64,000 bases of DNA from positions 62,001 to 126,000 of the forward strand of contig NZ_FZOU01000010.1 of NCBI RefSeq assembly GCF_900188085.1, read 5' to 3'. Within the stretch, counting starts at the first letter, position 1, and every line of letters begins with the position of its first letter. Under the pieces are notes generated by a model. That model was not told the origin of the DNA and made no database searches. It worked only from the letters and a program-made list of their open reading frames with translations. The position numbers and the translations under genes were made by a program. Shown here piece by piece: positions 58,054 through 64,000 of this stretch. Source of the stretch: Granulicella rosea (GTDB lineage: Bacteria; Acidobacteriota; Terriglobia; Terriglobales; Acidobacteriaceae).

Positions 58054-58835
58054 AGGCCGTGTACGCCTCGCAGGGTTCTGCCGGTCAACGCGACCAGGTC
58101 TTCATACGCGTCGAGCGAGCGGGTCTCGGCCGTGCGCGGATAGGGCAGGTCGATCTCGATCTCCTTCGCGATCCGGCCCGGATGCGGCGCCAGCACCAGC
58201 ACGCGCGAGGAGAGAAAGACCGCCTCCGCGACCGAGTGGGTGACGAAGATCGCGGTCCAGCCCTGCTCCGCCTTCAACCGCAGCAGCTCCTCGTTCAGGC
58301 GGTCGCGCGAGATCTCGTCGAGCGCGCCGAAGGGTTCGTCGAGCAGCAGCAGGCTGGGCCGCGTGGAGAGCGCGCGGGCGATCGAGACACGCATCTTCAT
58401 GCCGCCCGAAAGCTGGCGCGGATACGACTTCGCCGCATGTTCGAGGCCTACGAGCTTGAGCAACGCGTCCACCTTCTGCTGGCGAATCTCCTGCGGCGCG
58501 CGCTCCAGCTCAAGCGCCAGTCCGACGTTCTGGCTCACCGTGCGCCACGGCAGAAGGGTCGCGTCCTGAAAGATGAACGAGACCGTCTCGCGCGCGTTGG
58601 CGGGCGTCATGCCGTCGACCGAGATGGCGCCGCTGTCGAGCGGCGTGAGCCCGGCGATCAGCTTCAGAAGGGTGGACTTGCCGCAGCCGGACGGGCCGAC
58701 GAGGCTGACAAACTCGCCCCGGCGCACGGTCAGGCCAATGTCGTCGAGGATCGGCGAGCCGCCGCCATAGCTCTTCGTGATGCGGTCCAGAACGACATGT
58801 GGCCGCTGTGTCGCGTCGTTGAGAGGGATCGTCAT
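58050..58835 (-). CDS. ABC transporter ATP-binding protein (SsuB/TauB/ThiZ type)
   Basis: ATG 58835 gives 261 residues. Walker A GPSGCGKST (about 47-55), Q-loop FQDATLLPW, signature LSGGMKMRVSIARAL and Walker B LLLLDEPFGALD are complete, and the HSVAEAVFLSSRV switch region follows. The start overlaps the hydrolase stop (ATGA). It powers the adjacent permease. Confidence 0.93.
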   Translation of the reverse strand: MTIPLNDATQRPHVVLDRITKSYGGGSPILDDIGLTVRRGEFVSLVGPSGCGKSTLLKLIAGLTPLDSGAISVDGMTPANARETVSFIFQDATLLPWRTVSQNVGLALELERAPQEIRQQKVDALLKLVGLEHAAKSYPRQLSGGMKMRVSIARALSTRPSLLLLDEPFGALDEISRDRLNEELLRLKAEQGWTAIFVTHSVAEAVFLSSRVLVLAPHPGRIAKEIEIDLPYPRTAETRSLDAYEDLVALTGRTLRGVHGL

Positions 58836-60541
58836 GATGGGAGCGCCAGGGGAAGCGTGAGAGTGGAGGGATGCGCGGCGTCGTGCAGCACGCGGTGCGT
58901 GGAGCGCGCCCAGTTCCACGGGTCGGCCATGCGGGCGGGGATGTCGCGGGAGGGGTTGCGGTCGTAGAGCGGGAAGGCGCCGCCCGCGATCTCGATGCGC
59001 AGGCGGTCTCCGGCGGCGAAGACGCAGGAGGTGGGTTCGAGCGTGAAACGCCAGCGGTAAATACTGTCCGACGCGTAGCCCTCGTCCTTGAAGAGGAATC
59101 CCGACCGGGCGATGCCGATGCAGAGGAACTCGCAGCGTCCATCGGGCGTGACGCGGACGAGCTTGCCGGTGAAGTCCGCGTTCACCGCGGAGGTGATGCA
59201 GAAGAGCTCAAGCGTGGGCGAGCCGAAGACGTGGATCGGCTCCTCGAAGACGGCGGTGGTGTAGACCAGCAGGTTGTTGCCTTGTTCGAGGACGGCCTGG
59301 TCGAAGCATCCGCTGGGCGCGAAGCTGCCGCCAGGCGCAAGCACTGGGACCTCGGGATCGTAGACGAACTGGTCGGCAGGTTCGTCCGTCGTGGGCGCTG
59401 CGATGCCGAGCGCGCCATCGCCCTTGGACGAGTTGGCGCGGCCCTGGCTGTGCAGGTAGAACGTCAGGAATTGCGTGGGCGCAAGCTCGTCGGTCGAGAA
59501 CCAGCGGGATTCCGTCGCGGCGCCGAGGGCGAAGTGCCGGATGCGTGGCTGCGCGGCGAACTCGCCCGAATCTTTAAGCCAGTGATTGAACCACGCCAGC
59601 AGCAGGGCGTCGGTGTCGAGCCGGGCGTCCGGACCGAAGTCCCGCTCGCCGATGCGCGAGCCCCACGGGATATGCAGCCACGGACCCGCGAGCAGGTATT
59701 GATGGTCTCGCGCGAACTGCGAACCCGCATGTTCGCAGAGCGAGAGGAAGCCGTCGAAGCTGCCCTGCAGGTACATGTCGTACCAGCCGGAGACATGCAG
59801 GGCAGGGATGTCGATACGGTCGAGCGTCGCGCTGACATCGTGCGCGGACCAGTACTCGCCGGGCTCCGTGTGGGTGATCCAGTCTTGCAGATACGTCGCT
59901 TGAATCGCGGGGATGTTCTCGTAGGGCGCGGCCAGCGGTCGCGTGCGGCTGGCCCATGCCGCCTCAAACTCGTCGTGCGCCTCGCGCAGACCGGCGCGTC
60001 GGGCGTCGAAGCGAAGCATCTGCAAACCCCAGCCGATGGCTCCCGCCAACCGCAGCGCGCCGTGATGATAGAACCATCCACGATAGAGATCGCAGGCCGC
60101 CATCGCGGGCGAGATGCAGAGCAGCCCCCTGGGCCGTTCGGCCGCGGCCAGCAACTGCGTCAGCCCCTGATAGGAGAAGCCATACATGCCGACCTTGCCG
60201 TTCGACTCCGGCCGCGTGCGCAGCCAGGCGATGGTCTCGGCGCCGTCGCGTCCCTCGGTGCGGAAGGGATAGAACTCACCCTCGGAGTCGCCACGCCCGC
60301 GCACATCCTGAATGACGACGTTATAGCCATGACTTGCGAACCAGATAGGGTGCGCATAGACGACGGTGGAAGCGATGTCGCGGCCATAGGGCTGGCGCAT
60401 CAGAATCGTTGGATGTGGGCCGTCGCCCGGCGGATAGTAGTGGTCGGAGACCAGCGCCACGCCATCGGACAGCGTGCAACGCACGGCGCGCTCCAGCCAC
60501 ACGCCGCCGCCACAGTCCACCAGCGATGGCCGATCGATCAT
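58832..60541 (-). CDS. CocE/NonD-family X-Pro dipeptidyl-peptidase-like acyl hydrolase
   Basis: 569 residues, GGAGG 6-7 nt before ATG 60541. The alpha/beta-hydrolase part has RGRGDSEGEFYPF, the nucleophile elbow GKVGMYGFSYQGLTQ (about 115-129) and PALHVSGWYDMYLQGSFDGF with the acid Asp. The C-terminal jelly roll ends with the family-typical LRIEIAGGAFPLYDRNPS. CocE-type enzymes hydrolyse esters or Xaa-Pro peptides. No signal peptide is seen. It leads a three-gene operon with an ABC importer, so it probably processes the imported compound in the cytoplasm. Confidence 0.88.
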   Translation of the reverse strand: MIDRPSLVDCGGGVWLERAVRCTLSDGVALVSDHYYPPGDGPHPTILMRQPYGRDIASTVVYAHPIWFASHGYNVVIQDVRGRGDSEGEFYPFRTEGRDGAETIAWLRTRPESNGKVGMYGFSYQGLTQLLAAAERPRGLLCISPAMAACDLYRGWFYHHGALRLAGAIGWGLQMLRFDARRAGLREAHDEFEAAWASRTRPLAAPYENIPAIQATYLQDWITHTEPGEYWSAHDVSATLDRIDIPALHVSGWYDMYLQGSFDGFLSLCEHAGSQFARDHQYLLAGPWLHIPWGSRIGERDFGPDARLDTDALLLAWFNHWLKDSGEFAAQPRIRHFALGAATESRWFSTDELAPTQFLTFYLHSQGRANSSKGDGALGIAAPTTDEPADQFVYDPEVPVLAPGGSFAPSGCFDQAVLEQGNNLLVYTTAVFEEPIHVFGSPTLELFCITSAVNADFTGKLVRVTPDGRCEFLCIGIARSGFLFKDEGYASDSIYRWRFTLEPTSCVFAAGDRLRIEIAGGAFPLYDRNPSRDIPARMADPWNWARSTHRVLHDAAHPSTLTLPLALPS

Positions 60542-60837
60542 CGTAGTCCTCCGGTATATCCGAGCAAAGAAATTGGCGCTATGCTTTCTTTCTACCGGAG
60601 CCTTCTCATCAAGTCCAGCGGACCGTAACCAACCACCGCGACGCGGGCAATGTCGTCATGGTTTTCAACGCCACCTTGCAACTACGCTCAAAACCTCGCC
60701 GACATCGCAGGTCTTCTCTCGCTGGCGCTTCGCGCTCGCAAGCCTTGACCCGCCTCCAGGGAGATGCGTGTAGTGGATCGGCTTCGGCATATCGTATCGA
60801 AGCGTTTACCTGCGAGGGCGCGATCGGGCGTCTCGAA
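60542..60837. other. Intergenic region without a supported gene
   Basis: The 296 bp between the Crp/Fnr gene end and the CocE start contain only short frames without good starts or codon pattern. The region must hold the CocE promoter. I see no clear hairpin terminator for the regulator gene or recognised operator. Confidence 0.6.
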
Positions 60838-61521
60838 CTACACGTCTGAAGGCGTCGCCGGAGCAGCACCGTGTTGCTGCAAGATGGCAACGAGGAGCGT
60901 TTTCTTTACCGTAATTACACCCTCGCACTCGATAATCCCCAAACGCCGAAACCGAGCCATAAAAAAACTAACCCGGGAGCGTGTTGTGCCTACCATCTCG
61001 GCGAGCGATTCATGGCTGATCTTTGGGATGACATAGACTGCAGAGCCTTCCTCCTGAGCGCCGGATAACTCCAGGAGAACTCTGGCGAGTCTCTTTTCAC
61101 TGAAGTTGAAGAAGAGGTCGACCAGGTTGTCTTGATAGCGCGCATTCTTGGATAGGAGGTGGTCGATGAAGCATAGCGACAGATCGCGGTGACTGTTGAG
61201 CGCCGAGACCATGAGCAGCTTATCGATCTTCAGAATGCCTCCGTCGTTCCAGGCCGTGGCGGATTCGGCGCGCGCACCCTCGCTCTGTATGCAGTTCTCG
61301 CCGAAGAAGTCGGCGGTCGAGAGCAGCGCGATGGTGGCCTCCTTGCCGTTGCGTGAGGCAACGCTAAGCCGCACCTTTCCGGAGGCGATGTAGTACACCG
61401 AGTCGGAGTTCGCGCCCTGAAGGTAGATGGACTCGCTCTTCTTGACGCGGATGAGGCGGGCGGAGGCTACGTTTCGCAGGAATTCGATGATTTCAAAGGG
61501 TTCTTCCGGAGTGGCTTTCAT
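60838..61521 (-). CDS. Crp/Fnr-family transcriptional regulator
   Basis: ATG 61521 with AGGA 5-6 nt upstream gives 227 residues, the usual size; a longer form from ATG 61602 is possible. The cyclic-nucleotide-like domain has LIRVKKSESIYLQGANSDSVYYIASGKVRLSVASRNGKEATIALLSTADFFGENCI (about 20-75). The C-terminal winged helix has ISHESLAEMVGTTRSRVSFFMARFRRLGIIE (about 167-197). No cluster of Cys as in Fnr is seen, so oxygen sensing via Fe-S is unlikely. Target genes unknown; it is followed by the CocE-ABC operon on the same strand. Confidence 0.9.
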   Translation of the reverse strand: MKATPEEPFEIIEFLRNVASARLIRVKKSESIYLQGANSDSVYYIASGKVRLSVASRNGKEATIALLSTADFFGENCIQSEGARAESATAWNDGGILKIDKLLMVSALNSHRDLSLCFIDHLLSKNARYQDNLVDLFFNFSEKRLARVLLELSGAQEEGSAVYVIPKISHESLAEMVGTTRSRVSFFMARFRRLGIIECEGVITVKKTLLVAILQQHGAAPATPSDV

Positions 61522-61647
61522 TTTGGTCCTGGCCTTGCGTATCAGAAGGGCGATCACCGGGTCTGCGGTTTGGGCGGAGGCGGTTTTAAACGTAAAGGAC
61601 ATGCGGCGCCCCAGGCAGGAGCGCCGCACTGAAGCCAGGGGTAATCG

Positions 61648-63495
61648 TCAGCGTTTGGCGCGCGCTGCCGGCTTGCCTGTCTTGTGGACCGGCTTCTTCG
61701 TCTGATCCTGGTTGAGAAGCGTGTAGGAGTCCTTCGCGTTGAAAGGGTATTCGCGCGAAGAGTGGAGCCCGGTATTTTCCAGTGTAATGTCCACGCGGCG
61801 ATTGCTGGCGAGAAGGACCGTCTGGATCTTCTCAAGCAGGTTCTTCCGCTCGACCGTCGTTAGTTCGGGGTTACGCTCCACGGCTTGGCGGACCTGTGCC
61901 TCGGTGAGGTTTTCCTTATCGCCAAGCGACCGCACGTGGATGTTGGCCGAAGGGATTCCATGCTCGACGAGGAACAGCTTCGTGCTCTCGACGCGCCGCT
62001 GGGTGAGGGCTTGGTTGTACTCGTCCGACGCTCTCGGATCCGCATGACCTTCGAGCAGAAGATGTGCGTTCGGACGGGCTTCGAGGTAGGTTTTGAAGTC
62101 GTTGGCGAGAACCTGCAGGGTCACCTGCTGACTCATGAGGATGCCGCGGGACGGCTCTTCGACCGTTGGCTGAGCCGTGGGGAAGTAGATGCTATGCAGT
62201 GCCAGACGACCTTCGACGGCGACGATCGCGGGCGGCAGAGCACCCTCGACTTCGATCGAGACAGAGCACTCCGCGGCGCCTCCGCGGCCGTCGAATGCGC
62301 GGCCGTGGATCGTGATGCTGCCAGTCGGCAGACCGGCGGTATCGATGCCGATCGCCAGGCCAGACCCGACCACACGACCGCCGCTCGTCTCCCACGCCAG
62401 AACGATAGGGTCCTGGTCCGGGTCGGACGCGGTGGCGGTGATCCGCAGCGGGTCGCCGGCCTTGATGGAGACGCGATCCGCCACGCAGGCCAGCATCGGC
62501 GGATGATTGGGCGCTGCATCGACATGGACGTTCGTGCTGCAGTCCGCCATGCCTCCGCGTCCGTCGCTTACGAGAACGTTGACGGTGTAAACGCCTGGGG
62601 CTGCGCCGCTCGCATCCCAGTGTGCGCTGGCGCCGTTGCCGTCCACGCGGCCCGCGCTGGCGGACCACTGGTAGGTCAGGAGGTCGCCATCCGGATCGCT
62701 TGCCTGCGCGTGCAGCGTATCGCCATCCGCCGAGCAGGAGACCGCCGGCGCGCCGTTGGCATGCTGCATACCTCCGCCGAAGCGGAAGACGAGGCCGGTG
62801 GAGAGTCGCATGTCATTCTGCATTCTGGAGACGCCGGTGCCGGTGTCGGCCAGGCGCGTCATCAGGTACTCCGCCTGAAAGAGCCTCAGAGCGAGGTGCT
62901 TCTGCAGCTTGAGGTCGAGCCCGCCGCCCGCGGTCATGGCAAAGGAGGATTGTGCGGGAAGCACTGTGCAGGCTGCGGCGCAGCCGGTCAGCGTCACCTC
63001 GCTGGCGTGGACTCCGCCGGCCAGAGCCTGGACGAAGGGGACAACGCGGTCGTGCTGTCCGCGATAGCTGAAACGAGGGCCGAAAAGGAAGGTAAACGCG
63101 TCGCCCCTGGAGTTGACGATGCCTGGCGTCTTTACTCCGGGACCGGTGAGGTCGACCTGATTATCGGCGAAGCCTCCGAAGTCGGTGACCAGGCCGAAGT
63201 AGCGGGTGTAGTTGTAGGCCAACGAGGCGCTGCCGCCGTTCAGGCTGACCAGCCGGTTGCCTGTGGCATAGGTCGGCGCGGCCCGCAGGTAGGAGTAGCC
63301 AAGGAACAACTCGGTGCGGGGATAGAAGCGAATCGTCTTCTTGGGGTAAGCGGCGACGGGCTGTTGCGCCGCGCCGGTAGTCGTCGCCTCACGCGCCGAG
63401 GTGGACTCGAGATGCTTCGGGTCTTCCGCGTGAAGGGCTGGGGTGAGTAGAGTTGCGACCGTCATTGTGGCAAGCGTGCGTGCGGTAAATCTCAT
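61648..63495 (-). CDS. OmpA-family outer-membrane protein: beta-barrel, two Ig/PKD-like domains, OmpA C-terminal domain
   Basis: ATG 63495 (AGGAG 7 nt upstream) gives 615 residues. After a signal peptide (RTLATMTVATLLTPALHA) comes a barrel of about 200 residues (TELFLGYSYLRAAPTY...FGGGMQHANG). Two repeats of about 85 residues with the pattern LxCxAD...ASDPDGDLLTYQWSASAGRV and FDGRGGxAxCS follow. The OmpA domain (about 485-580) contains HLLLEGHADPRASDEYNQALTQRRVESTKLFL and binds peptidoglycan in relatives. The C terminus is basic (KKPVHKTGKPAARAKR). It likely links the outer membrane and cell wall. The paired Cys residues in each repeat may form disulphides. Confidence 0.85.
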   Translation of the reverse strand: MRFTARTLATMTVATLLTPALHAEDPKHLESTSAREATTTGAAQQPVAAYPKKTIRFYPRTELFLGYSYLRAAPTYATGNRLVSLNGGSASLAYNYTRYFGLVTDFGGFADNQVDLTGPGVKTPGIVNSRGDAFTFLFGPRFSYRGQHDRVVPFVQALAGGVHASEVTLTGCAAACTVLPAQSSFAMTAGGGLDLKLQKHLALRLFQAEYLMTRLADTGTGVSRMQNDMRLSTGLVFRFGGGMQHANGAPAVSCSADGDTLHAQASDPDGDLLTYQWSASAGRVDGNGASAHWDASGAAPGVYTVNVLVSDGRGGMADCSTNVHVDAAPNHPPMLACVADRVSIKAGDPLRITATASDPDQDPIVLAWETSGGRVVGSGLAIGIDTAGLPTGSITIHGRAFDGRGGAAECSVSIEVEGALPPAIVAVEGRLALHSIYFPTAQPTVEEPSRGILMSQQVTLQVLANDFKTYLEARPNAHLLLEGHADPRASDEYNQALTQRRVESTKLFLVEHGIPSANIHVRSLGDKENLTEAQVRQAVERNPELTTVERKNLLEKIQTVLLASNRRVDITLENTGLHSSREYPFNAKDSYTLLNQDQTKKPVHKTGKPAARAKR

Positions 63496-63624
63496 TGCGT
63501 TCTCCTGAACTGCTCGTCCTGCTCGTCGTCCGTATCGAAGCCCTTGCCCGCCTGCTGGGCGAGAGGCAAGGACGCACCGCATCCGTAGGCGCCGGACCCG
63601 ATGAAAGGCCCGGCGCCGGAGGGG

Positions 63625-64000
63625 TTATGGTGCGGGTACATTGATCACGGTGTTGACAAGCGTGACCGGGCCGGTCAGAACAAGAGCTCTGCCGTTGATG
63701 GTTGTGATCGCGGCGACCCCTGCTGTCGAAACCGAGATGCCTGCCTGGGAGATGATCGTGCCGGTCATCGTGCCGCCGCCGAGAATGCCGTTGATGGTGG
63801 CAGCCGTGCCCACCTGCCAGAAGACATTCTTGGCCTGCGCTCCGTTGACCAGCAGGACGCTGCGGTGAGCTGCGGGCGAACCGACCGTGAAGGTAGTCGA
63901 CATCTGGAAGACCCAGAAGGCGTTGGGATTGCCCTGGGCGTCCAGTGTCAGATCGCCCGCGGTGATGGCGTAGCTGCCGGGCGCGGACTTGTAGATTCCC
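63625..64000 (-). CDS. Ice-binding-like (DUF3494) protein, 5' part outside window
   Basis: The minus-strand frame is open from the window edge to a stop at 63625, giving about 124 C-terminal residues. GIYKSAPGSYAITAGDLTLDAQGNPNAFWVFQ, NVFWQVGTAATINGILGGGTMTGTIISQAGISVSTAGVAAITTINGRALVLTGPVTL is the characteristic DUF3494 beta-solenoid. Members bind ice or act as secreted adhesins and are frequent in cold-adapted bacteria. The annotated minus-strand ATG at 63903 is internal. Location (secreted) is inferred, as the signal sequence is not in view. Confidence 0.85.
   Translation of the reverse strand, partial: GIYKSAPGSYAITAGDLTLDAQGNPNAFWVFQMSTTFTVGSPAAHRSVLLVNGAQAKNVFWQVGTAATINGILGGGTMTGTIISQAGISVSTAGVAAITTINGRALVLTGPVTLVNTVINVPAP

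Noticed and set aside
1..64000. tRNA, rRNA, CRISPR arrays, insertion sequences or prophage genes
   Set aside because: No cloverleaf-like, direct-repeat/spacer, transposase or phage structural signatures were recognised on reading both strands; short degenerate elements could be missed by eye.

Overview
The window is a stretch of about 64 kb of high-GC DNA from a soil-type Acidobacteriota, most likely Terriglobia/Acidobacteriaceae. The evidence is an Oar-like TonB receptor with an N-terminal carboxypeptidase-regulatory domain, secreted glycoside hydrolases of types common in that group (GH106-, GH43-, GH92- and GH105-like), a choice-of-anchor-D repeat lipoprotein, a split KdpD and an ice-binding (DUF3494) protein. 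Genus cannot be decided from the sequence alone. No rRNA, tRNA or CRISPR array was seen.

Left part (1-13.7 kb). A GH106-like hydrolase, a frameshifted right-handed beta-helix protein and a phospholipase-D-like lipoprotein come first. They are followed by a complete plasmid-type maintenance module: an AT-rich region with inverted repeats, a ParF-like ParA, a small candidate partner, a RepA_C-type initiator, and directly behind it a 750-bp non-coding block carrying 13 copies of an 18-bp iteron in two head-to-head arrays. The window is therefore probably part of a large plasmid or chromid, or of a chromosome carrying an integrated one. A GH43-LacI pair and a YHYH lipoprotein follow.

Middle (13.9-36.7 kb). 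An LLM-class oxidoreductase and a MNT-HEPN pair lead into a divergent cluster of small nitrogen-compound genes. Its left arm is a THI5-like binding lipoprotein and an amidase. Its right arm is a nucleoside deaminase, FAD oxidase, creatininase-like amidohydrolase, DUF3891 protein and SDF-family symporter. Next is a potassium/osmotic island: a beta-barrel porin, a 34-residue membrane peptide, kdpF, kdpA, kdpB and kdpC, an OpgC-like acyltransferase, and the kdpDE regulators. KdpD is divided into two genes transcribed in opposite directions from one start region. DinB, a HigBA-type toxin-antitoxin pair and an apparently permuted GDPD phosphodiesterase follow.

Right part (36.7-64 kb). A sugar/uronate regulon contains GH92 mannosidase, myo-inositol oxygenase, a 37-residue membrane peptide, a GRP-type sugar transporter, a LacI regulator, a TonB receptor and a GH105 hydrolase. 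Near-identical 12-bp palindromes lie in the two divergent promoter regions of this set. Then come a DHFR-like reductase, msrB-msrA, an isoquinoline-oxidoreductase-like molybdenum hydroxylase pair, a PRISE-like reductase, a translationally coupled J-domain/Sel1/GNAT group, and a CocE hydrolase-ABC ATPase-permease operon that lacks its own binding protein (a candidate lies 41 kb to the left). A Crp/Fnr regulator, an OmpA-type barrel and the 3' part of an ice-binding protein gene end the window.
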